Shown piece by piece: positions 18,468-28,785 of a stretch of 64,000 nucleotides of DNA. A program made the translations under genes and the position numbers. Every line of letters begins with the position of its first letter. Position 1 is the stretch's first letter. Below the pieces are notes generated by a model. The model searched no databases and had not been told where the DNA came from. It saw nothing but the letters and a program-made list of their open reading frames with translations. The stretch is from the NCBI GenBank assembly GCA_000504425.1, contig KI632513.1, forward strand, positions 1,772,857-1,836,856, given 5' to 3'. The DNA comes from Rhodopseudomonas palustris JSC-3b (lineage in GTDB: Bacteria; Pseudomonadota; Alphaproteobacteria; Rhizobiales; Xanthobacteraceae).

Positions 18468-19805
18468 TCAGTGCAGCTTGACGCTCGGCGTTGGCCGGTG
18501 GCTGCCGATCGAATTGAGCAGCGCGCGCCAGAACACGGTGGAGCGGCCGTGCAACGCCGCTTCGTGCATCTTGTACAGCGCCCGGTACATCAGCCGCGCC
18601 ATCATGCCTTCGATGAACATGCTGCGCCCGACCGCATAGCCCATCACATTGCCGACCGCCGAATATTTGCCGAGCGACACCAGCGAGCCGAAATCGCGAT
18701 ATTCGAATGGCGGGATCGGCTGGCGCTGCATGATCGGCTCGATATGGCGGATGATATGGGTCGCCATCTGATGCGCGGCCTGGGCCCGCGGCGGCACCGG
18801 GTTCGGGTAACCTTCCCGCGGGCAGGACGAACAATCGCCGATCGCGAAAATATTGGGATCGCGCGTGGTCTGCAGCGACGGCGTCACCAGCAGCTGATTG
18901 ATGCGATTGACTTCGAGACCGCCGAAATCGGCCAAAAAGTCCGGCGCCTTAACGCCCGCCGACCACACCACCAGTTCCGACGGAATGAGTTCGCCGCTCG
19001 ACAGCACCACGCCGTCGGCGCGCACTTCCGCGACCCGGGCATTGGTGCGCACCTCGACGCCGAGCGCGACCAGCAATTCCATGGTGGCGTCGGCGATCCG
19101 CTCCGGCAGCGCCGGCAGAATGCGCGGCGCCGCTTCGATCAGCGCGATATGGATGTCGCGCGCCGGATTGATGCGGTCCATGCCGTAACCGACCACATCG
19201 CGCACCGTATGGTGCAATTCGGCGGCGAGTTCGGTGCCGGTGGCACCGGCGCCGATGATCGCGACGTGCAGCTGTCCGGGCCGCGGCCCTTCGGGCTGGG
19301 TGTTGGCGCGCAGACAGGCATTGACGATCCGGCGGTTGAACCGGCTGGCCTGCTCCGGGGTTTCCAGCGGCACCGCGAACTGCGCCGCGCCCGGCGTGCC
19401 GAAATCATTGGTGACGCTGCCGATCGCCATGATCAGCGTGTCATAGGGCACCGAGGTCGCTGGCGTGATCTGCCGGCCCTCTTCATCGACCATCTCGGCC
19501 AGTTTCAACTCCTTGGCCTCGCGGTCGATGCCGATCACCTCGCCATACCGATAGATAAAATTGTGCCAATGCGCCTGCGCCAGATAGTTCAGCTCGTGCT
19601 GCGAGCGGCGCAGGCTGCCGGCCGCGACCGCGTGCAACAACGGCTTCCACAGATGGGTGCGCGAACGCTCGACCAGCGTCACGGTGGCGCGCCCTGATCG
19701 GCCGAGCGTATCGCCGAGCTTGGTGACGAGTTCGAGCCCGCCGGCACCGCCGCCCGCCACAACGATGCGATGCGGCTTCGGTTGTTGGTCCTTCGAATCG
19801 GTCAT
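18468..19805 (-). CDS. ndh: Type II NADH dehydrogenase (NDH-2), FAD-dependent
   Basis: This is a single-subunit, non-proton-pumping NADH:quinone oxidoreductase on the cytoplasmic face of the membrane. The 445-residue protein has the FAD-binding GGGAGGLE near the N-terminus, a second dinucleotide motif IIGAGATGTELAAEL for NADH, and the C-terminal FAD motif FAIGDCSSC. A C-terminal amphipathic region (FEYRDFGSLVSLGKYSAVG) typical of NDH-2 membrane attachment follows. The ATG at 19805 sits behind a GGGGG tract; a longer frame to 19913 is not family-like. It stands alone, with no operon partner. Confidence 0.92.
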   Translation of the reverse strand: MTDSKDQQPKPHRIVVAGGGAGGLELVTKLGDTLGRSGRATVTLVERSRTHLWKPLLHAVAAGSLRRSQHELNYLAQAHWHNFIYRYGEVIGIDREAKELKLAEMVDEEGRQITPATSVPYDTLIMAIGSVTNDFGTPGAAQFAVPLETPEQASRFNRRIVNACLRANTQPEGPRPGQLHVAIIGAGATGTELAAELHHTVRDVVGYGMDRINPARDIHIALIEAAPRILPALPERIADATMELLVALGVEVRTNARVAEVRADGVVLSSGELIPSELVVWSAGVKAPDFLADFGGLEVNRINQLLVTPSLQTTRDPNIFAIGDCSSCPREGYPNPVPPRAQAAHQMATHIIRHIEPIMQRQPIPPFEYRDFGSLVSLGKYSAVGNVMGYAVGRSMFIEGMMARLMYRALYKMHEAALHGRSTVFWRALLNSIGSHRPTPSVKLH

Positions 19806-19914
19806 GCACTGCCCCCGATCGTGACGTCGCCCACAGTTTCGCGCGACCGCCGACGGCAATGCAACACGCCGCACAGCACCGCGCAAGACCAACTGCTGAG
19901 CAGCCGCCCACAAC

Positions 19915-19946
19915 GAAGGCCGGATAGCATCTGCTACCCGGCCTTC
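19915..19946. terminator. Hairpin between the PRC-barrel gene and NDH-2
   Basis: GAAGGCCGG at 19915-19923 pairs with CCGGCCTTC at 19938-19946, and the inner bases GTAGCAGAT can extend the stem. It is 25 bp beyond the stop of the minus-strand PRC-barrel gene and has only short T stretches, so it is a moderate terminator candidate. Confidence 0.6.
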
Positions 19947-19970
19947 AAATCACAGTTTCGTCAGAGTCAC

Positions 19971-20519
19971 TTAGGTAGAATACTTGAATTCCGGCATCGA
20001 TTTCAGCTCGTCCTTGGAGACGTTCAGAATCGCGTGGTCAGGATACCACTGGTCGCCGCTGGCATTGGTCGACGAGCTGGCCGAGCCAGTGGTCGCCGAG
20101 CCGGTGGTGGTCGAACTGCTGCCCGACGGCGCCATGCCCGAGCCCGTGGTGCTCTTGCTCGCGCTGGCGCTGCGGACCGGCTCGTTTGACCATTGCAGCT
20201 TCTCGAACGGGATCGCGACATAGCGCTCGCCCATGCCGAGGAAACCGCCAACGCCGATCACCACCGCCTGCACCTTGCCGGACTGATCGACCAGCAGCTC
20301 GTTGATCTCGCCGAGATTCTCGTTGTTGGCGTTGTAGACATTGACGCCGATCACCTTCGAGCTGCGCCACTGTCCCTTATGGGACATCGGCTGCGACATG
20401 CTCGATTGCGACATGCTCGACGATGACGGGCTGGTGGAAGGCGCCGGACTTTGCGCAAACGCGGTGGACGCGAGCAGCGTGGTGCCGAGCAGGCCGGCCA
20501 TGATCGTTTTGGCGTTCAT
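19971..20519 (-). CDS. Exported PRC-barrel domain protein
   Basis: The 182-residue protein has a signal peptide (MNAKTIMAGLLGTTLLASTA, cleaved near AFAQ), Ser/Pro/Met-rich low-complexity stretches, and a PRC-barrel (about residues 60-115: SSKVIGVNVYNANNENLGEI, then VVIGVGGFLGMGERYVAIPF). PRC-barrels of this exported type are common in Rhizobiales, where their exact role is unknown; stress or envelope roles have been suggested. The ATG at 20519 has GAGG eight bases upstream. A Thr/Ser/Gly-rich segment near the C-terminus is probably disordered. Confidence 0.85.
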   Translation of the reverse strand: MNAKTIMAGLLGTTLLASTAFAQSPAPSTSPSSSSMSQSSMSQPMSHKGQWRSSKVIGVNVYNANNENLGEINELLVDQSGKVQAVVIGVGGFLGMGERYVAIPFEKLQWSNEPVRSASASKSTTGSGMAPSGSSSTTTGSATTGSASSSTNASGDQWYPDHAILNVSKDELKSMPEFKYST

Positions 20520-20712
20520 TGTGTCGTGCCTCATTGGTTAGGGAATGGTCCCTACCAAACGGCGCAGCCGCAGCCCTGTTCCCTGGCTGATCGGTTTTTA
20601 TCGACGCGGACCACGGTCACCGCCGAGGTTCCAGCAGTTCCCAAGCGGCAGCGCGCACCACGCCGCAAACAGCAACGCATCCCTTCTGCCACGCAGAAAG
20701 GATGCGCCACCT

Positions 20713-20742
20713 GCCATTGGCGGCGTTGATGCCGCCAATGGC
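20713..20742 (-). terminator. Hairpin immediately after the Ser/Gln-rich protein gene
   Basis: A 12-bp perfect stem (GCCATTGGCGGC and GCCGCCAATGGC) with a six-base loop directly follows the stop of the minus-strand gene ending at 20743. No T-run follows, so it may stabilise the 3' end rather than terminate. Confidence 0.5.
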
Positions 20743-21315
20743 TCAAATTTCATAATTGATCAGCAGCGCAGAGAACGAGCCTGACGACGCCGAGGCGCCA
20801 CTGGCACTGTAGCTGCTCGCCGATGACGATTGCTGTTGCTGCAACAATTTGAGGAATTGCTGCAGGATGTCGGCGACGTCCGATCCTGCCGATGAGCTGC
20901 TCGCATCGCTCACCGTGGAAGAAGTGGAGCTGTCACCGTCCGGTGGCGGCGGCGGCGGGCCACCCGCTCCACCAGGGGGCGGGCCACCAGCGCCACCTGG
21001 GCCACCGGCAAAGGTGTTGTCGAACACGTTCTGCAGTGCGGAGGCCTGGTCGCTGGTCAGCTGGCCATTCGACACTTCGCTGGCAATCAGGTCTTCGATT
21101 TTGGATTTCAGATCGGTCGGCGGCGAATTCTTGCTGCTGCGATCGCTCTGCCGGCTGCTTTGCAGCGCGGAGTCGATATCCTTCAACGCCGATGATAACG
21201 CATCGACGTCGGTCGCTTTGACGGCGCCGGAGGATGCTTCTGCCGCGAGCTCCTTCTGGAGTTGTTGAAGCGGTGAAAGGTAACTGCTGGTCGAGGCTGC
21301 GGAGATAGCGGTCAT
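20743..21315 (-). CDS. Ser/Gln/Pro-Gly-rich protein of unknown function
   Basis: This is a 190-residue protein without a signal peptide. A helical N-terminal half (LQQLQKELAAEAS, then IEDLIASEVSNGQLTSDQASAL) precedes a Gly/Pro tract near residues 107-130. A Ser/Gln-rich tail follows (ILQQFLKLLQQQQ and many Ser). The NGQLTSDQASAL stretch looks like a helix-loop-helix of the type seen in EF-hand-like bacterial proteins, but the calcium ligands are incomplete. ATG 21315 has GGAG six bases upstream. It is divergent from the two-component system starting at 21485, which may regulate it. Confidence 0.7.
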   Translation of the reverse strand: MTAISAASTSSYLSPLQQLQKELAAEASSGAVKATDVDALSSALKDIDSALQSSRQSDRSSKNSPPTDLKSKIEDLIASEVSNGQLTSDQASALQNVFDNTFAGGPGGAGGPPPGGAGGPPPPPPDGDSSTSSTVSDASSSSAGSDVADILQQFLKLLQQQQSSSASSYSASGASASSGSFSALLINYEI

Positions 21316-21484
21316 GAAAAGCTCCGAGGTGCTTTGGTCACGCCGCACGCTATGGTTAACGAGATTAATGATATCTTGTTGATGGTTCCCCTGTTGGTTG
21401 CAGGGCATTGCCAGCAGGCGCTCAGAAACATCGCGAAACAATTATTTCTGCTAGTCACCACCGAATTGACCCAACGGCTGTTTC

Positions 21485-22201
21485 ATGACCTCGCCTGCCC
21501 CCAACATTCTGATTGTCGAAGATGATCGCGAGACGCGCACGCTGATCGCCAAATATCTGCGTGCCAATGATTGCCGCGTCGCGACCGTACAAAACGGCCG
21601 CGAGATGGAGCGCTGGCTCGGCGACCACCGCGCCGACCTCGTGGTGCTCGACGTGATGCTGCCCGGCGAAGACGGGCTCAGCCTGTGCCGCAAGATCCGC
21701 ACGAGCTCGCAATTGCCGATCATCATGCTGACCGCGCGCGGCGATGATATCGACCGCATTGTCGGGCTCGAAATGGGCGCCGATGATTATCTGCCCAAAC
21801 CATTCAATCCGCGCGAATTGCTGGCGCGGATTCGATCGGTGTTGCGGCGCCATGCGGTATCGTTCGGCACCGCGCCCGCAGCGGCGACGCTGTCGTTCCT
21901 CGGCTGGACCATGGATTGCCGGCGCCGCGAATTGCGCAACCCGCAGGGCGCGCTGGTGGTGATGACCAGCGCCGAATTCGATCTGCTGCAGGCGCTGTGC
22001 GAACGCGCCGGCCGGGTGCTGTCGCGCGAGGCATTGCTCGACCTCACCCATGGCCGCAGCGCCGGCGCCTTTGAACGTTCGATCGACGTGCTGGTCAGCC
22101 GGATCCGGCGCAAGATCGAGCCTGATCCGCACGAGGCCACGCTGATCAAAACCGTGCGCTCGGGCGGCTATCTGTTCACGCCCGAGGTCGCCGCGTCATG
22201 A
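21485..22201 (+). CDS. OmpR-family response regulator
   Basis: The receiver domain occupies residues 1-120: ILIVEDDRETRTL holds the acidic pocket, LVVLDVMLPGEDG the phospho-accepting Asp, MLTARGDD the conserved Thr, and LPKPFNPRELLARI the conserved Lys. A winged-helix DNA-binding domain follows (MTSAEFDLLQALCERAGRVLSREALL ... SRIRRKIEPDP, in parts). The 238-residue length is standard. The stop overlaps the start of the downstream histidine kinase by 4 bp, so the two are a cognate pair. The signal is not evident. Confidence 0.94.
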   Translation: MTSPAPNILIVEDDRETRTLIAKYLRANDCRVATVQNGREMERWLGDHRADLVVLDVMLPGEDGLSLCRKIRTSSQLPIIMLTARGDDIDRIVGLEMGADDYLPKPFNPRELLARIRSVLRRHAVSFGTAPAAATLSFLGWTMDCRRRELRNPQGALVVMTSAEFDLLQALCERAGRVLSREALLDLTHGRSAGAFERSIDVLVSRIRRKIEPDPHEATLIKTVRSGGYLFTPEVAAS

Positions 22202-23541
22202 CGATGCGCGAGCGGCTGGCGGCGCTGAAACTCGGCCTCGGGCTGGATGGCGTTCGCGGCCAGATCGCCGGCCTGGTGCTCGCCTCGGTGATCGCCAGCC
22301 AGCTGATCATTGCCGCCGCCTTCCTGATCAACCGCCCCGACGCGCCGCCATTGCCGCAGCACGAGCCGCAGCAGCTCACGGTGATCGCCCAATTGCTGGC
22401 GCGCACAGCGCCGGCACAGAGACCGCCGCTGATCGGCGAGATCGCTTCGGCTTTTCCATGGATCGAACTGACCGCCGCCGCGCCAGTGCCAGAGGCACGA
22501 CCGCTCCAGCGGCTGCCCGCGGAGGCTCACGAACTTCGCCATCATCTCGGCCCTGATTACCGGATCACCTTGGGCGATGATCATCGGCTGTCGATCACGC
22601 TTCCCGATGGCGATGCGATCCGCGCGCGCGTGCCAGCCGATCATCCGCATCCGCCGCTATGGGGCAGCCCGTGGCTGCTGTCGCTGTTGATCGGTGCGGT
22701 CAGCGTGGCGCTGCTCGGGCTGTGGGCGGCGCGGGCGCTGGCGGCACCATTGTCGTCATTCGCCGCAGCCGCCGAGAGTTTTAGCCTGCAAACCACCGGC
22801 ACGCCGCTGCCCGAGCGCGGGCCTACGGAAATCCGCTCGCTGGCCCGGGCGCTCAACCGGATGCGCGAACGCATCACCACCATGATCGACGAGCGCACCA
22901 AAATGCTGGCGGCGATCAGCCACGATCTGCGCACGCCGATCACGCGCATGCGCCTGCGCGCCGAGTTCATCGAAGACCCGCAGCAGCATACCCAGACATT
23001 GCATGATCTCGATCAGATGGCCGCGATGCTGACCGCGGTGTTGTCGTTCCTGCGCGGCGCCGAGCGCGACGCGCCGACCCGGATCGATCTCGCCAGCGCG
23101 CTGCAACTGATCGCCGATCAGTTTTGCGATGTCGGCGCCAAGGTCAGCTATCAGGGCCCCGGCCACGCGCTGGCGACGGCGCGGCCCTCGGAACTGCAGC
23201 GGGCGATCACTAACCTGGTCGAGAACGCGGTGCGCTATGGCAGCGAGGTGATCATCCGCCTTGCGGCCAGCCCAGAGCTGATCACCATCGAGGTGGTGGA
23301 CGATGGTCCGGGCATCGCCGATGCCGACAAAGCCGCGGTGCTGCAACCATTCGTACGCGGCGACCATGCCCGCGACCTCAACGACAGAACCTCATTCGGC
23401 CTCGGCCTGTCGATCGCGCAAACGATCGCGCACGCCCATGGCGGCGAATTGAGTCTTCACGATCGCGTGCCAGCGGGCCTGGTGGCGCGGATCACCCTGC
23501 CGCAACCCAGCACCGACACTGCGCATCCCGCATCGCGCTGA
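22198..23541 (+). CDS. Sensor histidine kinase (EnvZ/OmpR-type partner)
   Basis: The 447-residue membrane kinase has a first membrane helix (about 20-42), a periplasmic sensor of about 115 residues, a second membrane helix (about 160-182), a HAMP domain, a dimerisation/phosphoacceptor region with SHDLRTPITRMRL (His is the phosphorylation site), and an ATPase domain with NLVENAVRYG (N box), DDGPGIAD (G1) and FGLGLSIAQTIAHAHGG (G2). It overlaps the response-regulator gene by ATGA. The periplasmic domain is Pro/His-rich and does not point to a ligand. Confidence 0.94.
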   Translation: MTMRERLAALKLGLGLDGVRGQIAGLVLASVIASQLIIAAAFLINRPDAPPLPQHEPQQLTVIAQLLARTAPAQRPPLIGEIASAFPWIELTAAAPVPEARPLQRLPAEAHELRHHLGPDYRITLGDDHRLSITLPDGDAIRARVPADHPHPPLWGSPWLLSLLIGAVSVALLGLWAARALAAPLSSFAAAAESFSLQTTGTPLPERGPTEIRSLARALNRMRERITTMIDERTKMLAAISHDLRTPITRMRLRAEFIEDPQQHTQTLHDLDQMAAMLTAVLSFLRGAERDAPTRIDLASALQLIADQFCDVGAKVSYQGPGHALATARPSELQRAITNLVENAVRYGSEVIIRLAASPELITIEVVDDGPGIADADKAAVLQPFVRGDHARDLNDRTSFGLGLSIAQTIAHAHGGELSLHDRVPAGLVARITLPQPSTDTAHPASR

Positions 23542-23662
23542 GCGACACACGCGCGGCGCATCGCGGCTTGGCGCGCCGCACATCGGCAATGACCGCGACG
23601 CGGCAAAACAAACGCTGCACGCCATCGGCGGTGGGGAACCTGCACCACCACACAAACGCTCG

Positions 23663-23690
23663 TTGACACGCGCGCGCTTCTGCCTACATT
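23663..23690 (+). promoter_or_regulatory. Sigma-70-type promoter of the thiamin operon
   Basis: TTGACA at 23663-23668, a 16-bp spacer, then TACATT at 23685-23690. Transcription would begin near 23697, right at the 5' end of the TPP aptamer. Confidence 0.7.
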
Positions 23691-23696
23691 GAGCCC

Positions 23697-23824
23697 GTTC
23701 CGAGGGGGGCTCCGATGAGGAGCTGAGATACCGCTTCCTCGCGGGTCAGGCGGCAAGACTGCCGGGCCAGTGCGAGACCGCGGTGACCCTTTGAACCTGA
23801 TCCGGGTCATGCCGGCGAAGGGAC
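23697..23824 (+). ncRNA. TPP riboswitch (THI element)
   Basis: The leader contains the conserved TPP-aptamer blocks in order: GGGGGGCTCC with CTGAGAT at 23733, then ACCCTTTGAACCTGATCCGG near 23786, and ending in GCGAAGGGA. P1 forms from GTTCC (23697-23701) and GGGAC (23820-23824). The aptamer precedes thiO by only a few bases. In the bound state it would tie up AAGGGA, the likely Shine-Dalgarno sequence of thiO, which points to translational control. TPP should shut the operon down. Confidence 0.95.
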
Positions 23825-23828
23825 AGGG

Positions 23829-24911
23829 ATGAATAAACAGACTGATCTTGTGAGCGGACAATCGTCCGCTATGCCGCTTTCCGCGTCTGCCTCTGAACGC
23901 GGCCAACTTCCAGATCTCCGCAAGGACGCTCCGGTATCGGTGATCGGCGCCGGCATTGCCGGTGCCTGGCACGCGCTGCTGCTGGCGCGCGCCGGCCGCA
24001 AAGTCACGCTCTATGAGCGCGGCGACCAGGCGATGACGCAAGCCACCAGCCATTGGGCCGGCGGCATGCTGGCGCCGTTCTGCGAGGCCGAAGCCGCCGA
24101 GCCGATGGTCAGCCAAATCGGCATGCGCTCGCTGGAAATGTGGCGCAAGGAATTTCCCGAAACGAAATTCAACGGCTCGCTGGTGGTCGCCCATCCGCGC
24201 GACCGCGCCGATTTCGAGCGCTTCGCCAAGATGACCACTGGCCATCAGCGCGTTGATGCCGATGGCATTGCCGCGCTGGAACCGGCGCTCGCCGGCCGCT
24301 TCCATGAGGGCCTGTATTTCCCGAATGAAGGTCATGTCGAGCCGCGGCTGGTGCTGGCGCGTTTGCATGAGCGCTTGATCGAAGCCGGCGGCACCATTCA
24401 TTTCGAATCGGAAATCACGCCGGAAGAACTCGACGGCCTGGTGGTCGATTGCCGGGGCCTCGCCGCACGCGACAAGGCGCCGGAGCTGCGCGGCGTCAAA
24501 GGCGAGATGGCGGTGATCAAGACCTCCGAGGTCACGCTGCAGCGTCCGGTGCGGCTGATGCATCCGCGCTGGCCGCTCTACGTCATTCCGCGCGAAAACA
24601 ATCACTTCATGCTCGGTGCCACCAGCATTGAGAGCGAAGACGAGCTGGTGATGGTGCGCTCGGCGCTGGAGCTGCTGAGCGCCGCCTACGCCGTGCATCC
24701 CGCTTTCGGCGAAGCGCATATTGTCGAGATCGGCGCCGGGCTGCGGCCCGCCTTTCCCGACAACCTGCCGCGGATCGCGCTCGGCAATCGCCGCGTTGCC
24801 GTCAATGGCCTCTATCGGCACGGCTTCCTGATGGCGCCGGCCTTGGCCGAAAAGACGCTCGCTTATGTGGAGCGCGGTGTGATCGATAACCAGGTGATGC
24901 GATGCTTGTGA
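23829..24911 (+). CDS. thiO: FAD-dependent glycine oxidase ThiO
   Basis: ThiO oxidises glycine to dehydroglycine (iminoglycine) for thiazole formation by ThiG. The 360-residue protein has the Rossmann motif VIGAGIAGAWHALLLARAG and the C-terminal DAO-family FAD region (VNGLYRHGFLMAPALAE). It is the first gene of the operon, directly after the TPP riboswitch. ATG 23829 has AAGGGA five bases upstream, inside the aptamer. A second in-frame ATG at 23871, closer to the conserved domain but without a Shine-Dalgarno, follows a short hairpin (23853-23870). The gene overlaps thiS by 10 bp. Confidence 0.94.
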   Translation: MNKQTDLVSGQSSAMPLSASASERGQLPDLRKDAPVSVIGAGIAGAWHALLLARAGRKVTLYERGDQAMTQATSHWAGGMLAPFCEAEAAEPMVSQIGMRSLEMWRKEFPETKFNGSLVVAHPRDRADFERFAKMTTGHQRVDADGIAALEPALAGRFHEGLYFPNEGHVEPRLVLARLHERLIEAGGTIHFESEITPEELDGLVVDCRGLAARDKAPELRGVKGEMAVIKTSEVTLQRPVRLMHPRWPLYVIPRENNHFMLGATSIESEDELVMVRSALELLSAAYAVHPAFGEAHIVEIGAGLRPAFPDNLPRIALGNRRVAVNGLYRHGFLMAPALAEKTLAYVERGVIDNQVMRCL

Positions 24912-25099
24912 TCCTGAACGGCGAACAGCGTGAAATCGCGGCCGACAACGTCGCCGCGCTGATGAGCGAGCTGGATTTCACAGCCGGCCATTTTGCCGTG
25001 TCGCTCAACTACGAAGTGGTGCCGCGCGGCAAATGGGCCGAAACCCCGGTCGTCGCCGGCGACGAAATCGAGATTTTGACACCCCGCCAGGGAGGGTGA
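24902..25099 (+). CDS. thiS: Thiamin biosynthesis sulfur carrier protein ThiS
   Basis: This is a 65-residue ubiquitin-fold protein ending in Gly-Gly. The C-terminal GG is adenylated and converted to a thiocarboxylate that supplies sulfur to the thiazole ring. The sequence has MLVILNGEQREIAADNVAALM at the start and VPRGKWAETPVVAGDEIEIL in the conserved half. It overlaps thiO and is translationally coupled. An unusual 216-bp insert separates it from thiG. Confidence 0.95.
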   Translation: MLVILNGEQREIAADNVAALMSELDFTAGHFAVSLNYEVVPRGKWAETPVVAGDEIEILTPRQGG

Positions 25100-25315
25100 G
25101 ATGCGCGCCGCACGCGTCGGCTCTGTGCAGCTTTCCCCGCTTGCGGGGCAAGGTGCGGTGCTGAGCGCGGCGAAGCGTTCGGATGCAGTGGCGCCTGCCC
25201 GCCTCCAAAACTCTGTGTCTCGTCGAGATGCCCCCTCACCCTTGCCTTTGCCTTCGCCCTTGCCCTTGCCCCGCATGCGGAGCGCGGGAGCCCGCTGCGG
25301 CAGTGGAGATGCTTC
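25100..25315 (+). other. Low-complexity spacer between thiS and thiG
   Basis: This 216-bp stretch interrupts an otherwise tightly packed operon. It contains a CCCCGCTTGCGGGG hairpin (25137-25150) and a run of short repeats of the form CCTTGC/CCTTCG (about 25238-25275). A weak plus-strand frame exists (25101-25322) with no protein-like content. It reads as an inserted repeat element; thiG still has its own GGAG at 25302-25310. Confidence 0.6.
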
Positions 25316-26098
25316 ATGGTGAAATTCTACGATCGCGAATTTTCTTCGCGACTTCTGATTGGCAGCGCGCTCTATCAGTCGCCGACCATCATGCAGGACT
25401 CGATCCGCGCCTCCGGCGCCGAGATCGTCACGGTGTCGCTGCGCCGCGAGGCTGCCGGCGGCAAGGCCGGCGACGTGTTCTGGTCGCTGATCCGCGAACT
25501 CGGCGTCACCGTGCTGCCGAACACCGCGGGCTGCCGCGGCGTACGCGACGCGGTGACCACCGCCAAGATGGCGCGCGAATTGTTCGGCACTTCCTGGATC
25601 AAGCTGGAAGTGATCGCCGATAACGACACGCTGCAGCCCGACGTGGTCGGCCTCGTCGAAGCCGCCACCATCCTGGTCAAGGATGGCTTTGAGGTGTTCC
25701 CCTATTGCACCGAGGATTTGTCGGTGGCGATGAAGCTGGTCGATGTCGGCTGCCGGGTGATCATGCCCTGGGCGGCGCCGATCGGCAGCGCGCGCGGCAT
25801 TACTAATCGCGATGGCCTCAAACTGCTGCGCGACCGGCTGCCCGACATCACGCTGGTGGTCGATGCCGGACTCGGCGCGCCGAGCCACGCCGCCGCGGCG
25901 ATGGAGCTTGGCTTTGATGCCGTGCTGCTTAACACTGCGATCGCCAAGGCCGAACATCCGGTGCCGATGGCCGGCGCCTTCAAGCTCGCGGTCGAAGCCG
26001 GCCGCATTGCTTATGAGTCCGGCCTGATGGACGCCCGCGATTTCGCCTCGCCCTCCACACCTGTGATCGGGACTCCGTTCTGGCATGCCGTATCCTGA
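25316..26098 (+). CDS. thiG: Thiazole synthase ThiG
   Basis: ThiG condenses 1-deoxy-D-xylulose 5-phosphate, dehydroglycine and the ThiS thiocarboxylate to the thiazole phosphate. The 260-residue TIM barrel shows the Schiff-base lysine in [24 protein letters not shown], and the phosphate-binding [10 protein letters not shown] and [16 protein letters not shown] 25316 has GGAG upstream. It overlaps thiE by 14 bp. The protein is full length with no anomalies. Confidence 0.96.
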   Translation: MVKFYDREFSSRLLIGSALYQSPTIMQDSIRASGAEIVTVSLRREAAGGKAGDVFWSLIRELGVTVLPNTAGCRGVRDAVTTAKMARELFGTSWIKLEVIADNDTLQPDVVGLVEAATILVKDGFEVFPYCTEDLSVAMKLVDVGCRVIMPWAAPIGSARGITNRDGLKLLRDRLPDITLVVDAGLGAPSHAAAAMELGFDAVLLNTAIAKAEHPVPMAGAFKLAVEAGRIAYESGLMDARDFASPSTPVIGTPFWHAVS

Positions 26099-26693
26099 CC
26101 GCTTTTACGCCATCGTTGATAGCGTCGACTGGGTGCGGCGCCTGGCGGCGCTCGGCGTCGGCACCGTGCAGCTGCGCGCCAAGGACCTGAACGACGCCGA
26201 AGCGCTGCAGACCGTCACCGACTCCCTGGAAGCGGTGAAGGGCACGCGCACCAAACTGGTGGTCAATGATTATTGGCGCGCGGCGATCGTCGCCGGGGCG
26301 CAGCATCTGCATCTTGGCCAGGAAGATCTCGCCGAGGCTGATCTTGGCGAAATCCGCAAGGCTGGGCTGACGCTCGGGCTGTCGACCCATGACGACCAGG
26401 AGCTGGAGACCGCGCTCGCCGCGCAGCCCGACTATGTCGCGCTCGGGCCGATCTTCCCGACTACGCTCAAATCGATGCGCTTTGCACCGCAGGGCATTCC
26501 GAAGATCACCACCTGGAAGCAGCGGGTTGGCAACATTCCGCTGGTGGCGATCGGCGGCATCAAGCTGGAACAGGCCGAAGAGATTTTTGCGGCCGGCGCG
26601 GACTCGATCGCGGTGGTGAGCGACGTCACGCAAAACGCTGATCCCGACGCGCGCGTGCGCGCCTGGCTCGATTTCGTCGCCGAGAAGGCGTGA
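26085..26693 (+). CDS. thiE: Thiamin-phosphate synthase ThiE
   Basis: ThiE joins the HMP pyrophosphate pyrimidine to the thiazole phosphate, giving thiamin phosphate. The 202-residue barrel has TVQLRAKDL near the start, LVVNDYW for the pyrophosphate site, [29 protein letters not shown] and [13 protein letters not shown]. The gene overlaps thiG by 14 bp. It is followed by a family-B repeat before thiC. Confidence 0.94.
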   Translation: MPYPDRFYAIVDSVDWVRRLAALGVGTVQLRAKDLNDAEALQTVTDSLEAVKGTRTKLVVNDYWRAAIVAGAQHLHLGQEDLAEADLGEIRKAGLTLGLSTHDDQELETALAAQPDYVALGPIFPTTLKSMRFAPQGIPKITTWKQRVGNIPLVAIGGIKLEQAEEIFAAGADSIAVVSDVTQNADPDARVRAWLDFVAEKA

Positions 26694-26710
26694 CGCGACC
26701 CGACTGCGAC

Positions 26711-26785
26711 CGTCATGGCGAGCGCAGCGAAGCAATGCAAAAGTCCCGAGCACGGACGTTCTTGTAACGCTCCTCGCAATGACGG
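26711..26785 (+). repeat. Dispersed repeat, family B, copy 2 (thiE-thiC spacer)
   Basis: CGTCATGGCGAGCGCAGCGA at the left faces GCTCCTCGCAATGACGG at the right, making an imperfect inverted unit of about 75 bp. It lies between thiE and thiC and may act as a processing or attenuation hairpin within the operon transcript. Confidence 0.75.
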
Positions 26786-26830
26786 CGTAACGACTCTGAC
26801 GACAACAAGCGGCCCGACAACAACCCATAG

Positions 26831-28765
<1,935 letters not shown>

Positions 28766-28785
28766 AGGCAAACTTGTAGCAACCA

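Noticed and set aside
25238-25275. Short tandem units considered as a CRISPR array
   Set aside because: The units are about six bases with no spacers of regular size.
25101-25322. Small frame between thiS and thiG
   Set aside because: The translation is low-complexity Pro/Leu/Arg from short DNA repeats and has no Shine-Dalgarno.
24863-26086. Long minus-strand open frame opposite thiS and thiG
   Set aside because: Its translation has the Arg/His/Gly-rich look of antisense GC-rich DNA, and it covers well-established genes on the other strand.
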